Source: Hahnella aquatica
GTDB lineage: Bacteria; Pseudomonadota; Gammaproteobacteria; Burkholderiales; Burkholderiaceae_A
Assembly (NCBI GenBank): GCA_965194505.1
Contig: OZ239144.1
Location: forward strand, 620,001 to 684,000
Direction of reading: 5' to 3'
DNA length: 64,000 bases
Shown here piece by piece: positions 10,402-19,583 of this stretch. The translations under genes and the position numbers were made by a program. The first letter of the stretch is position 1. The number at the start of each line of letters is the position of its first letter. The notes beneath the pieces were generated by a model, which saw only the letters and a program-made list of their open reading frames with translations, was not told where the DNA came from and ran no database searches.

Positions 10402-11286
10402 ATGAACCCCATCGTCGGAAGCCTGGTGGCCATCGTGACCCCGATGAAGGCCGATGGAAGCCTTGATCTGGCTGCCTTTCGGGCCCTGATCGATTGGCAT
10501 GTGGCCAGCGGTACGCATGGCATTGTGGCCGTGGGCACGACGGGCGAGTCTCCCACGGTGGATGTCGACGAACACCTGCAGCTCATTCAGGTGGCCGTGG
10601 AGCAGGCTGCGGGTCGCATTCCTGTCATTGCGGGCACGGGGGCCAATGCCACCGCCGAAGCCATCGAACTCACTCGAGAGGCTCATCGCCTTGGGGCGCA
10701 AGCCTCCCTGCAGGTGGTGCCTTACTACAACAAGCCCACCCAGGAAGGTCTCTACCAGCACTTCCGAGCAGTGGCCGAGGCCGTGCCGATGCCACACATT
10801 CTCTACAACGTGCCCGGCCGCACGGTGGCCGATCTCTCCCACGAGACCACCATTCGGCTGGCCCAGATTCCCAACATCGTGGGCATCAAGGACGCCACGG
10901 GCAATCTCGAGCGGGGCCAGTGGCTCATCCGTGAGGCCCCCGCGCATTTCAGTGTCTACAGTGGAGACGATCCCACCGCACCGCTGCTCATGCTCATGGG
11001 AGGCAAGGGCAACATCTCGGTCACGGCCAATGTGCTGCCCAAAGAAATGGCCACGCTCTGTGAGGCGGCCTTGGCCGGCGATGCACGTGCCGTTGCAAAA
11101 CAGAATCTCGCCCTCATGCCCGTGCACCGGGCCATGTTCTGTGAGGCCAACCCCATCCCCGTGAAGTGGGCCCTGCATCGCATGGGCCGCATGGAGGCGG
11201 GGGTTCGTCTGCCCTTGGTGGCTCCATCCGCGGGCGCCCAAGAAATCATTTTGTCAGCGCTGCGCGCGCATGGAGTTTGTTCATGA
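10402..11286 (+). CDS. dapA: 4-hydroxy-tetrahydrodipicolinate synthase
   Basis: A 294-residue TIM-barrel lyase condensing pyruvate with aspartate semialdehyde, the first committed step to lysine and diaminopimelate. Schiff-base lysine K163 lies in GIKDATGNLE, the proton-relay tyrosine Y135 in LYNVPGRT and the paired threonines T46/T47 in VGTTGES. Full length. Its TGA overlaps the ATG of bamC by 4 nt, the usual dapA-bamC arrangement of proteobacteria. Confidence 0.97.
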   Translation: MNPIVGSLVAIVTPMKADGSLDLAAFRALIDWHVASGTHGIVAVGTTGESPTVDVDEHLQLIQVAVEQAAGRIPVIAGTGANATAEAIELTREAHRLGAQASLQVVPYYNKPTQEGLYQHFRAVAEAVPMPHILYNVPGRTVADLSHETTIRLAQIPNIVGIKDATGNLERGQWLIREAPAHFSVYSGDDPTAPLLMLMGGKGNISVTANVLPKEMATLCEAALAGDARAVAKQNLALMPVHRAMFCEANPIPVKWALHRMGRMEAGVRLPLVAPSAGAQEIILSALRAHGVCS

Positions 11287-12389
11287 ATCGTTTTCGTCTG
11301 TCGGTTGTGTCGTTCTGCAGCCTTGCTCTGCTGACGGGCTGCGGTGTGCTCGGTGGCAAAGACATGGATTACCAGTCCGCTGCCAAGCGAGAGACGCCCC
11401 TCGAGGTGCCGCCCGATCTCGTGCGGCCTGCCAAGGATGAACGCTTCGCGCTTCCGGCCTCGGGCGTGGCGAGCCGCGCGGAGTTCGAGCGCCAACAAAG
11501 TGGTGGCCCTCGCCCGGTTGCAGCCGCACCGGTGCTCCCGGCCGTGAGCGGCATGCGCATTGAGCGCATGGGCGAGCAGCGCGTGCTCATCGTGAACCAG
11601 GCCCCTGAGAAGCTCTGGCCGGTGCTTCGCCAGTTCTGGCTCGACGCCGGCTTTGCGATCGCCACCGAGAGCCCCGAGACGGGCCTGCTCGAAACGGACT
11701 GGGCCGAAGATCGTGCCAAGATTCCTGAGGACTTCCTTCGGCGAACGCTGGGCAAGGTCTTTGATCGCCTCTACGACACCGGAGAGCGAGACAAATTTCG
11801 CATGCGGGTAGACCGCCTCTCCAACGGGGAATCCGAGATTTCGGTGAGCCACCGTGGCCTGTTGGAGATTGCGAGCACCTCGGCGAGCGACAGCAAGACC
11901 ACCTGGACAAACCGACCCTCCGACCGTCAGCTCGAGGCAGACTTCCTGCGGCGAATCATGCTGAGGCTCGGTGCCGACGAGAGTCGCGCCAAGAGCCTGT
12001 TGGCCGAGGCGGCTCCTGCCTTGGCAGCAGCCAACATTTCGAAAACAGCCGCAGGCAGTCAGATCGACCTGGCGGAATCCTTCGATCGCGCCTGGCGACG
12101 TGTGGGTGTGGCCATCGATCGACTTGGCTTTACGGTGGAAGATCGAGACCGTGCCAAGGGCATCTTCTATGTTCGCTACCGAGACCCCACCGCCCAGGTG
12201 GAAGACAAGAAGGGCTTTTTTGGACGCCTCTTTTCCTCCAGCGCATCGACCGATCCCGTTCAGTATCAGGTCTCTGTGACCGGTCAGGCCAATCAGTCTG
12301 TCATTCGGGTGCTGAACAAGACCGGCCAGCCCATCAACGACGCCAATGCCCAGCGGGTGCTCACGGTTCTGTTCGAGCAGTTGAAGTAG
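11283..12389 (+). CDS. bamC: Outer membrane assembly lipoprotein BamC
   Basis: A 368-residue lipoprotein. The signal peptide ends in a lipobox LLTGC with the lipidated cysteine at position 20. The next part (DYQSAAKRETPLEVPPDL) is the unstructured segment that contacts BamD in E. coli, followed by two helix-grip domains. BamC is an accessory part of the BAM complex that inserts outer-membrane barrels. Start chosen at 11283 because it gives the signal peptide and overlaps the dapA stop. Sequence is diverged outside the N-terminus, as usual for BamC. Confidence 0.9.
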   Translation: MNRFRLSVVSFCSLALLTGCGVLGGKDMDYQSAAKRETPLEVPPDLVRPAKDERFALPASGVASRAEFERQQSGGPRPVAAAPVLPAVSGMRIERMGEQRVLIVNQAPEKLWPVLRQFWLDAGFAIATESPETGLLETDWAEDRAKIPEDFLRRTLGKVFDRLYDTGERDKFRMRVDRLSNGESEISVSHRGLLEIASTSASDSKTTWTNRPSDRQLEADFLRRIMLRLGADESRAKSLLAEAAPALAAANISKTAAGSQIDLAESFDRAWRRVGVAIDRLGFTVEDRDRAKGIFYVRYRDPTAQVEDKKGFFGRLFSSSASTDPVQYQVSVTGQANQSVIRVLNKTGQPINDANAQRVLTVLFEQLK

Positions 12390-12394
12390 GCCGC

Positions 12395-13174
12395 GTGCGT
12401 TTCTGCAGCCTGAGCAGCGGCAGTGAGGGCAATGCCCTGCTGGTGGAGGCGCAGGCCAGTGGTGCTGCAACGGTGCGATTTCTCGTCGACTGCGGGCTGG
12501 GTCTTCGGGAGGCAGAGGCAAGGCTCGCACAACGCGGTCTCTCGCCTGCTGCGATCGATTTCATTTACGTGACCCATGAGCATGGCGACCACATTGGCGG
12601 GGTCGCCAAATTGGCGCGGGCCCACAACATTCCTGTCTTGGCCACGCATGGCACCGTGACCGCCGCGGGCCCCGACTTTTGGTCGGGTGTATCGGTGGCC
12701 TGTGTGTCCTCGCATCGGTCTTTGCAGGTCGACGGCATCTCGATCAATCCCATTCCCGTTCCGCACGACGCAAGAGAGCCTGTGGCCTTGGTGCTGGAGG
12801 ATGCGCAGCACCGCATGGCCATCGTGACCGATCTCGGCCATCAAACGCCACACCTCACGGCAGCCCTGGAGGGCCTCGATGCCATCTTCTTGGAATTTAA
12901 TTACGACGAGACCCTGTTGCGGGAGGGCAACTATCCTGCGAGCCTCAAGAGTCGCATCGATGGGCCTTACGGGCATTTGTCGAATCGGGCCTCTGCCGAG
13001 GTCTTGTCAGCGGTCTGCTCGCCCCGCCTGCAGCATGTCATTGCTGCCCACCTCAGTCGACAGAACAACAGCCCGGAGCTGGTGATCGAGAGCGTGACGG
13101 GGCTCGACCTGCTGCAGGCGCACTTTCGGTGCGCGTCTCAGCATGAAGGGCTCGACTGGGTGGCGCTGTGTTAG
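12395..13174 (+). CDS. MBL-fold metal-dependent hydrolase (YycJ-like)
   Basis: A 259-residue metallo-beta-lactamase-fold protein starting at GTG 12395, 5 nt after bamC. It begins MRFCSLSSGSEGNALLVE, has the metal-binding motif THEHGDH and a later LEFNYDE and HLSRQNNS. This matches the YycJ/VicX-type proteins, which are related to RNase J and have reported nuclease activity; function here is inferred. The dapA-bamC-MBL order is conserved in Burkholderiales. Confidence 0.88.
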   Translation: MRFCSLSSGSEGNALLVEAQASGAATVRFLVDCGLGLREAEARLAQRGLSPAAIDFIYVTHEHGDHIGGVAKLARAHNIPVLATHGTVTAAGPDFWSGVSVACVSSHRSLQVDGISINPIPVPHDAREPVALVLEDAQHRMAIVTDLGHQTPHLTAALEGLDAIFLEFNYDETLLREGNYPASLKSRIDGPYGHLSNRASAEVLSAVCSPRLQHVIAAHLSRQNNSPELVIESVTGLDLLQAHFRCASQHEGLDWVALC

Positions 13175-13198
13175 TCGGGCACCGACTCGATCAGGCAA

Positions 13199-13230
13199 CA
13201 AAAAAGGCAAGGTCACCCTTGCCTTTTTTG
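13199..13230. terminator. Bidirectional rho-independent terminator
   Basis: AAAAGGCAAGG and its complement CCTTGCCTTTT, separated by a few bases, are flanked by A-runs on the left and T-runs on the right. The hairpin can end both the dapA-bamC-MBL operon on the plus strand and the small lipoprotein gene on the minus strand. Confidence 0.8.
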
Positions 13231-13245
13231 TTGTACAACGCTGAA

Positions 13246-13452
13246 TTACTTGGCTGGGGCAGCAGCAGGAGCAGCAGTGGGAGCGGCAGCAGGTGCAGCG
13301 GCGGGCGCAGCAGCATCAGCAGGCTTCTGCTCGGTGGCTGCTGGGGCAGCAGCAGGAGCAGCAGCGGGAGCGGGAGCAGCAGCTTGTTCTTTCTTGCCAC
13401 ATGCGGCCAGGCCAACAGCAAACAGAGCGGCCACGAGGATTGACTTGGTCAT
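13246..13452 (-). CDS. Small alanine/proline-rich lipoprotein
   Basis: A 68-residue protein beginning MTKSILVAALFAVGLAAC, a lipoprotein signal with the lipidated Cys at 18, followed by GKKEQ and then a tail made almost only of Ala and Pro (AAPAA-type repeats) with one charged interruption (TEQKPAD). Similar tiny lipoproteins are common in Burkholderiales; none has a known job. A good ribosome-binding site (AAGGAAA) precedes the start on the minus strand. The repetitive GCAGCAGGAG DNA makes the tail prone to length variation. Confidence 0.75.
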   Translation of the reverse strand: MTKSILVAALFAVGLAACGKKEQAAAPAPAAAPAAAPAATEQKPADAAAPAAAPAAAPTAAPAAAPAK

Positions 13453-13530
13453 TTTTATTTCCTTGAATCAGTGAGTGAGGTTATGAACAATGGTGTTGCA
13501 CAACAGCATATCTGCAATCACCGACCCACA

Positions 13531-14739
13531 TCATAGCGCGTCTACTGACCTCTTGGGGGCTGATCGCCGGCGAAATTCGATCGTTCCGTCGAGAAATAAC
13601 GGCAAAAATATTTGAGCAATTGTTTCGGTCTCGCTTATTGCGAGGCAGCAATCAGGGTTTAGTTCACGGCCATTGGCCAGCGCAATGAGCTGCTGACGGG
13701 CAACGGTTCGTGCCGCCTTGTCCAGCGCATCGAGCGCAAGAAGCTCGCCGTTGGCCGCAGCCTGGCGCTTCCAGACCAGCAGTCGGGCACCGGGCCGAAG
13801 CGCGAGCCGCTGTCCACTGGCCAGTCGCTTGCGGAATGTTGTCAGGCTGATGGGTCGCGGAGGAGCCCAGAACACCTCGGGGTGGGGCTCCGAGAGCTTG
13901 ATGAGCAGGGCCCGTTGAAGGTCCGAGCGGGTGGGCAGTTGCGCCTGCGCCTGCGCCAGCAGGCTCTCCATCAGAGCCTCCGGGATCTCGCCTGGCCGAC
14001 TGGTGGCCTTGAGCCACGGGTCTGGTGCGGCGGCAGACGATGCGCTGGACTGCACATCGGCCCGCTGGGCAAAGGCTTCATCGGCCACCTGCAGCGGATC
14101 CACGGTGCGAAAGCCAACCGAGTAGGTCATGCACCCGGGTGTGCGCGCGGTGCCCCGATGGGCAACACCGGGCGGCAGGTAGAGCAAGTCGCCGGGCTCA
14201 CAGGCCCATGACTGCTCCGCCTCGAAGTGTTGAAGCACGCGCATGCTTGCAGATGGGTCGAGTGCGGGGTCGAATGCGCGGGCGATCTCCCATTGTCGAA
14301 TGCCTTGGGCCTGGATCAGGAAGACATCGTAGGAATCCACATGAGCTCCAATGCCGCCCCCCTCAGAGGCCAGGCTGATCATCAGGTCATCGAGCCGCGC
14401 CTCTGGAACGAATCGGAAGGCGTTGAGAAACTCGTCTGCGGCCTGGTCGGCCGTGTTGATCTGCTGCACGAGAACCGTCCAATGGCGTCGCGAGGGTTTG
14501 GGTAGGCGGCTGGCGGGCAAGGGCCCATGCAGCAGTCGGCCATCGGGCAAGAGCAGACGGCTGGGAAGCAAGCCCTCATCAAAGAGCTCGAGCAGTCGGT
14601 CTGCGCTAACGGGTGGTGGCTCGGTGCGCCAGCGTGGGAATGCAGCCTTGACAAACAAGGGCTTGCGCTGCCAGTGCCTTCGCATGAATTCGCTGGCGGT
14701 GAGGCCGCCCAGCCATGGCAGGGGGCGGTGAATCTTCAA
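13531..14739 (-). CDS. JmjC/cupin ribosomal oxygenase (RoxA/YcfD-like)
   Basis: A 402-residue 2-oxoglutarate/Fe(II) oxygenase. The facial triad is visible as H133-V-D135 (IGAHVDSYDVF) and H194 (PPGVAHRG). E. coli YcfD (RoxA, 373 residues) hydroxylates an arginine of ribosomal protein uL16, and the N-terminal block (LTASEFMRRHWQRKPLFV) matches this group. A C-terminal dimerisation and winged-helix region follows. It begins 4 nt inside the mutS end, so the two are probably co-transcribed. The gene symbol is not given, because the target residue cannot be confirmed here. Confidence 0.88.
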   Translation of the reverse strand: MKIHRPLPWLGGLTASEFMRRHWQRKPLFVKAAFPRWRTEPPPVSADRLLELFDEGLLPSRLLLPDGRLLHGPLPASRLPKPSRRHWTVLVQQINTADQAADEFLNAFRFVPEARLDDLMISLASEGGGIGAHVDSYDVFLIQAQGIRQWEIARAFDPALDPSASMRVLQHFEAEQSWACEPGDLLYLPPGVAHRGTARTPGCMTYSVGFRTVDPLQVADEAFAQRADVQSSASSAAAPDPWLKATSRPGEIPEALMESLLAQAQAQLPTRSDLQRALLIKLSEPHPEVFWAPPRPISLTTFRKRLASGQRLALRPGARLLVWKRQAAANGELLALDALDKAARTVARQQLIALANGRELNPDCCLAISETETIAQIFLPLFLDGTIEFRRRSAPKRSVDAL

Positions 14740-17168
14740 AAGAGCCCCAGCTGCGAGGGCTGGTTCTGAAGTTGTTTGGCCCGACGAATCACAGTCTCGG
14801 GCAGGCCGGCCAGGCGGGCCACCTCCAGTCCGAAGCTCTGGCTTGCTGGGCCTGCTTCGATGCGGTGAAGAAAGATGATCTTGTCCTCGTGTTCCATGGC
14901 ACGCACATGCAGGTTTACAGCGCCCTGCACCTGCTGGGGCAGGCCTGTGAGTTCAAAATAATGGGTGGCGAATAGGCACAGGCAGCGGTTGTCCTTGGCC
15001 AGGCTTGTGGCAATGGCATGTGCCAGGGCCAGGCCATCGACGGTGGAGGTGCCACGCCCGATTTCATCCATGAGCACCAGGCTGTTTGGGCCAGAGCGGT
15101 GCAGGATGAGTGCGGCCTCGGTCATCTCCACCATGAAGGTGGAGCGGCCACCGGCCAGGTCGTCTGCAGCCCCAATGCGCGTGAAGATGCGATCGATCTG
15201 GCCAATGCGTGCCTGGCTGGCGGGAATGGGTGCACCCATGCGGGCGAGGATCACCGCGAGGGCCGTCTGCCGCATGTAGGTCGATTTCCCACCCATGTTC
15301 GGTCCGGTGATCAGCAGCAGGCGTCGCTCGGCCGAGAGCGTGGTGTCGTTGGCCACAAAGTCGGACATGCGCTGGCAGAGCACGGGGTGACGTCCGGCAT
15401 GAATCTCGACCTCTGCCCCTTCTGTGAGGGTGGGAAGCACCCAGTGGAGGTCGTGCATGAGCATGGCCGTGCTGGCCAGGGCATCGAGTGTTGCAGTGGC
15501 CTGGGCCACGGCTTGTAGGTCTGCAACCGAGGGCACCAGTTCATCGAGCAGCCGCTCATAGAGCAGTTTCTCCATGGCCAGTGCCCGCTCTTGGGCGGAG
15601 AGTGCCTTGTCCTCATAAGCCTTGAGCGCCGGCGTGATGAAACGCTCGGCGTTCTTGAGGGTCTGTCGTCTTTGAAAGTGAGCGGGTACCTTTTCCAGCT
15701 GACCAGCAGTCACCTCGAAGTAATAGCCGTGCACACTGGAAAATCCCACCCGAAGGTTGGCAATCCCGCTCTGCGCTCGCTCCTGGGCCTCAAGGGCCAG
15801 CAGCTGGCTGCTGCCATCGGTCTGAATGGCCCGAAGGCCATCGAGTTCTGCATCCACGCCCGCACGAATGACGCCACCGTCTCGCAGTTGCACCGAGGGG
15901 CTATCGGCCAGCGTGGCCTCGATGGAGGCCGCCGTGGCTGCTGCGGTGGTGCTGCTGAGCTGCGATGCCAGCTGGCCCAGCAGGCCCGATGAGGTGCCTG
16001 AGAGCGCACGGGCCAGCGGTGTCAGGCCGCGCAGTGATTGGGCCAGGCTGGTGAGGTCTCTCGGCTTGGCCTGGCGAAGGGCAATGCGGGCGGCGAGTCG
16101 TCCGATGTCAAAGATGGGCCGCAGATGGGTTCGCACGGCTTCGAGTGGTGCTGGGGCCGATTGCTCAGCCTGCCCTGGGGTCTCACCGCAGAGCCAGCGC
16201 AGGGCCTCTTGTCGCGTCATGAGCAGTGCATTGTCTCGGCTCGGGGCCAGCAGCCATTCACGCAATTGACGGCCACCGGCCGAGGTCAAGGTCTTGTCAA
16301 TGGCCGCCAGCAGGCTTGCATCCTCGCCCGACGAGATCACGGTCTGGGTGAGCTCGAGGGTGCGCCTGGCCACGCTGTCGAGTTCAACCTGAGAGGATGG
16401 CGATTCGCGCCTGGGGGCCTGCAGGTGCAGCAGTGGCCGGCCCAGACTGCGCTCTGCATAGCCCAGCACGGCGCCCATGCAGGCCAGGGCCTGGGGGTGG
16501 GCGTCGAGTTCAAAGGCATGAAGCGAGCGCACGGCCAGCCGCCGCATGAGCAGTTGTCGACCCATCTCGGCATCAAAAAGCCATGGGGGATGCTCGCGGG
16601 CCGCCCAGCGCGTGAAGAGTGGTTGATGACGTGGCCCCCGATCGGGGAGCAGCAGCTCCACGGGCTCGAGCCGATCGAGCAGTTCGTCGCGGTTGGAATC
16701 GTTGACCAGCGCCCAGTGCAGCGCGCCAGTGGAGACATCGAACCAGACCAGGGCACCGCCGCAGGGGGAGATGCCCGCAAGCCATGCTGTGGAGCGCTCG
16801 GGCAACAGCCCCTCTTCGGAGAGGGTGCCTGGTGTGGCGATTCGCACCACTTCCCGTGCGACAGGCCCTTTTCCGCTGCCGACCTCGCCCACCTGCTCGC
16901 AGATGGCCACGGTGTGCCCGGCCTTGAGCAACTTGGCCAGATAGGCCTCAGAGGCATGCACCGGGACACCGGCCATCACCACCGGCTGGCCTGCGCTCTG
17001 GCCGCGCTGGGTCAGCGTGATGCCCAGCAGTCGTGCAGCCTGTTCGGCATCCTCGAAAAAGAGCTCGTAGAAGTCGCCCATCCGATAGAAGAGGAGGGCA
17101 TCGGGCACCGTGGCCTTGATGCGCAGGAACTGCTGCATCATCGGCGTGTGGCCGCTGAGGTCTGTCAT
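14736..17168 (-). CDS. mutS: DNA mismatch repair protein MutS
   Basis: An 810-residue protein. The mismatch-reading Phe-x-Glu is F33-Y-E35 in MGDFYELFFED; the ATPase has Walker A GPNMGGKST, Walker B LVLMDEIGRGTST and the FATHYFEL signature. Slightly shorter than E. coli MutS (853), mainly at the C-terminal tetramerisation tail. Its start overlaps the suhB stop by 4 nt and its end overlaps the oxygenase start by 4 nt. Confidence 0.97.
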   Translation of the reverse strand: MTDLSGHTPMMQQFLRIKATVPDALLFYRMGDFYELFFEDAEQAARLLGITLTQRGQSAGQPVVMAGVPVHASEAYLAKLLKAGHTVAICEQVGEVGSGKGPVAREVVRIATPGTLSEEGLLPERSTAWLAGISPCGGALVWFDVSTGALHWALVNDSNRDELLDRLEPVELLLPDRGPRHQPLFTRWAAREHPPWLFDAEMGRQLLMRRLAVRSLHAFELDAHPQALACMGAVLGYAERSLGRPLLHLQAPRRESPSSQVELDSVARRTLELTQTVISSGEDASLLAAIDKTLTSAGGRQLREWLLAPSRDNALLMTRQEALRWLCGETPGQAEQSAPAPLEAVRTHLRPIFDIGRLAARIALRQAKPRDLTSLAQSLRGLTPLARALSGTSSGLLGQLASQLSSTTAAATAASIEATLADSPSVQLRDGGVIRAGVDAELDGLRAIQTDGSSQLLALEAQERAQSGIANLRVGFSSVHGYYFEVTAGQLEKVPAHFQRRQTLKNAERFITPALKAYEDKALSAQERALAMEKLLYERLLDELVPSVADLQAVAQATATLDALASTAMLMHDLHWVLPTLTEGAEVEIHAGRHPVLCQRMSDFVANDTTLSAERRLLLITGPNMGGKSTYMRQTALAVILARMGAPIPASQARIGQIDRIFTRIGAADDLAGGRSTFMVEMTEAALILHRSGPNSLVLMDEIGRGTSTVDGLALAHAIATSLAKDNRCLCLFATHYFELTGLPQQVQGAVNLHVRAMEHEDKIIFLHRIEAGPASQSFGLEVARLAGLPETVIRRAKQLQNQPSQLGLF

Positions 17169-17971
17169 GTTGTCCGGTAGGCGGACAGGATGGAGACCAA
17201 GGCTGCGAAGACCTTCGGATTGGCCGCGATGATGTTTTCGTTAAAGAGGAAGTCGCCCTCGCCCTGGAAATTTCCAACGTAGCCGCCGGCCTCGGTGACC
17301 AGCAGGCTGCCTGCTGCAGCATCCCAGGGCATGAGTCCCATCTCAAAGAAGCCGTCGTAACGGCCGGCCGCCACATAGGCCAGGTCGATGGCGGCAGCCC
17401 CCGGCCTGCGTAGGCCCGCAGCCCTGCTGCTGACTTGCTTGAACATGGACAAGTAGGCATCGATCTGCTCTTGTCGTTTGAATGGGAATCCAGTGCCAAT
17501 CAGAGACTCATCGAGCCGGTCACGCTTGGAGACCCGCAGGCGACGATCGTTGAGGTAGGCGCCTTTGCCTTTGGAGGCCACGAAGAGTTCATCGCGGCTT
17601 GGGTCGTAGACCACCGCCTGGGTGATCTGCTCTTTTTGCATGAGGGCGATGGACACCCCATAGACCGGCATGCCATGAATGAAGTTGGTGGTGCCGTCGA
17701 GGGGGTCGATGATCCAGAGGTTGTCGGGCCGATCCTCGATGGGCTTGCCACCGAGGGTGAGACCGGTCTCCTCACCCAGAAAGCCGTGGCCCGGGTAGGC
17801 GGTCGAGAGGATCTCGATGATGGCGGCCTCGCAGGCCTGGTCGACCTCGGTGACGAAATCGTTTTGGTCTTTTCGAGACACCCGCAGACGGTCGATGTCG
17901 AGACTGGCGCGGTTGATGATCGCGCCGGCGCGACGAGCGGCCTTGACCGCGGTGTTGAGCATCGGATGCAT
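17165..17971 (-). CDS. suhB: Inositol-1-monophosphatase family protein SuhB
   Basis: A 268-residue magnesium phosphatase. Metal-binding motifs are GEETG, DPLDGTTNFIHG and the C-terminal MPWDAAAGSLLVTEAGG. In E. coli SuhB also works in rRNA antitermination and ribosome assembly. It is first in a minus-strand run suhB-mutS-oxygenase and is divergent from trmJ, as in many beta- and gammaproteobacteria. Confidence 0.95.
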   Translation of the reverse strand: MHPMLNTAVKAARRAGAIINRASLDIDRLRVSRKDQNDFVTEVDQACEAAIIEILSTAYPGHGFLGEETGLTLGGKPIEDRPDNLWIIDPLDGTTNFIHGMPVYGVSIALMQKEQITQAVVYDPSRDELFVASKGKGAYLNDRRLRVSKRDRLDESLIGTGFPFKRQEQIDAYLSMFKQVSSRAAGLRRPGAAAIDLAYVAAGRYDGFFEMGLMPWDAAAGSLLVTEAGGYVGNFQGEGDFLFNENIIAANPKVFAALVSILSAYRTT

Positions 17972-18041
17972 GACAATAGGCTGTAGAAAGAGCAGCCCAC
18001 TAGTTTACTGCCTGCGTCCCCCCTTCTCGGAGTCCTTTGCC

Positions 18042-18836
18042 GTGAATTTGACTGCATCCTTGCCTGATCCACTCGAAGGCCTTCTGGGCCGCGTGCGTGT
18101 CACCCTTGTCTCGCCCACCCACCCCGGCAATGTGGGTGCGAGTCTTCGGGCCCTGGCCACCATGGGTTTTGCCCATTGTCAGGTGGCCGACCCCGTGGCC
18201 GCGGACATGCACCTCGACCCGCAGGCCGTGGCGATGGCTGCTGGAGCGGATGCGGTGATGCAGCCCGTGGTCTACGCGCCCTTTGACGAGCTTCAGTCGG
18301 ACGTGCGCTGGAGCCTGGCACTCACCGCGCGGCCGCGCGAGTTTGAGCCCCCGCGTGTCACCCTCGATCAGGGCATCGAAGAGATGCTGGCATGGCTTGC
18401 AGCCCATCCCACGGAATCGGCCAGCCTCGTCTTTGGCCCGGAGCGCTCTGGGCTCTCCAATGCCCATGTGCTCAAGTGCCAGCGTGTGTGCAGCCTGGAT
18501 GTGAGCCCACGGTTTGGCTCGCTCAATCTGTCGCAGGCGGTGCAGGTGGTGGCCCATGCGGTGCGCCGTGCAGCCCGTGCTCAATTGAATCTTCCGCTGG
18601 GCCTGCCCACCACCCCGGGCGCGGGCCGTCCCACGGCCATTGCCGCCTCGCAGGGTGCGGTGGAAGGGCTGCATGCGCATCTCATGTCGGTGGCCGAGCG
18701 TGTGGGCACCTTGTCGCCCACAGCCCCGGGGCGCATGGATGAGCGGCTGCGCCGCCTCTTTGCGCGGGCAGGCCTGCTCGAGGACGAGGTGCAGATGCTC
18801 CGAGGCCTGTGCTCAGACCTCGAGAAGAACCTCTGA
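18042..18836 (+). CDS. trmJ: tRNA (cytidine/uridine-2'-O-)-methyltransferase TrmJ
   Basis: A 264-residue SpoU/SPOUT-class methyltransferase that methylates the ribose at position 32 of tRNAs. Motifs: VSPTHPGNVGASLRALATMGF near the start, VFGPERSGLSN and SLNLSQAVQVV in the knot region. A GTG at 18042 with CGGAG upstream is chosen; the frame remains open upstream but that part is antisense to suhB. suhB-trmJ divergence with cysE next is a recurrent layout. Confidence 0.93.
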   Translation: MNLTASLPDPLEGLLGRVRVTLVSPTHPGNVGASLRALATMGFAHCQVADPVAADMHLDPQAVAMAAGADAVMQPVVYAPFDELQSDVRWSLALTARPREFEPPRVTLDQGIEEMLAWLAAHPTESASLVFGPERSGLSNAHVLKCQRVCSLDVSPRFGSLNLSQAVQVVAHAVRRAARAQLNLPLGLPTTPGAGRPTAIAASQGAVEGLHAHLMSVAERVGTLSPTAPGRMDERLRRLFARAGLLEDEVQMLRGLCSDLEKNL

Positions 18837-18848
18837 TAGTCTTGCCCG

Positions 18849-19583
18849 ATGCCCTTTCAACGATTCTCTGAAGACATCGAGGCCATCCTCAGCCGAGACC
18901 CGGCCGCGCGCACGTGGTTCGAGGTGCTCACCTGTTATCCCGGCTTACATGCCATTTGGTTTCATCGGCTCTCTCATGGCCTCTGGCAGAGCAACCTGGG
19001 CCCCTTCCGTTGGCTGGCCCGATTCTTGGCCATGCTCTCGCGCTGGATCACGGGCATTGAGATTCATCCCGGTGCGCGAATCGGTCGGCGGGTCTTCATC
19101 GACCATGGCATGGGCGTGGTCATTGGTGAGACGGCAGAACTGGGTGATGACTGCACCATTTATCAGGGCGTGACCCTCGGCGGCACCTCGCTCACCAAGG
19201 GAGAGAAGCGTCACCCGACCCTGGGCCCGCGCGTGGTGGTTGGTGCCGGCGCAAAGGTACTGGGCCCGTTTACCGTTGGGGAAGGTGCGAAGGTGGGCTC
19301 AAACTCGGTTGTCGTGGCTGCAGTGCCCGAAGGCGCCACGGTGGTGGGCATTCCAGCGCGCCCGGTGGGAGACGGCAAGGCCGACTCACTCAGTGAGCAA
19401 CGCGTTGGAAGCCGTGCCTTTGCCGCCTATGGCGTCACAGAAGACGCGCAGGACCCGCGCGATGCACAGTTGGCCATGCTCGCCCATGCTGTGGCCGAGC
19501 AGCAGCGCCTGATTGCAGCTCTAGAAAAGCGGCTGAACAACAACGCCGCGACGGTCGATCAGGAGCCCTCCACCCCGTCCTGA
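18849..19583 (+). CDS. cysE: Serine O-acetyltransferase
   Basis: A 244-residue hexapeptide-repeat acyltransferase, starting 12 nt after trmJ. Diagnostic blocks are the N-terminal helical FSEDIEAILSRDPAARTW, GIEIHPGARIGRRVFIDHGMGVVIGETAELGDD and YQGVTLGGTSL. It makes O-acetylserine for cysteine synthesis. It belongs to the shorter CysE type; its last 63 nt overlap the end of lpxH on the other strand. Confidence 0.95.
   Translation: MPFQRFSEDIEAILSRDPAARTWFEVLTCYPGLHAIWFHRLSHGLWQSNLGPFRWLARFLAMLSRWITGIEIHPGARIGRRVFIDHGMGVVIGETAELGDDCTIYQGVTLGGTSLTKGEKRHPTLGPRVVVGAGAKVLGPFTVGEGAKVGSNSVVVAAVPEGATVVGIPARPVGDGKADSLSEQRVGSRAFAAYGVTEDAQDPRDAQLAMLAHAVAEQQRLIAALEKRLNNNAATVDQEPSTPS

Noticed and set aside
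10956..12530. 524-codon open frame on the minus strand
   Set aside because: Antisense to dapA and bamC; low-information composition.
13250..13430. Repeats of GCAGCAGGAG type as a possible repeat array or CRISPR
   Set aside because: They are codon repeats of the Ala/Pro-rich lipoprotein; no spacers or uniform repeat length. No CRISPR array was found anywhere in the window.
16038..17180. 380-codon open frame on the plus strand
   Set aside because: Antisense to mutS, which carries all expected motifs.
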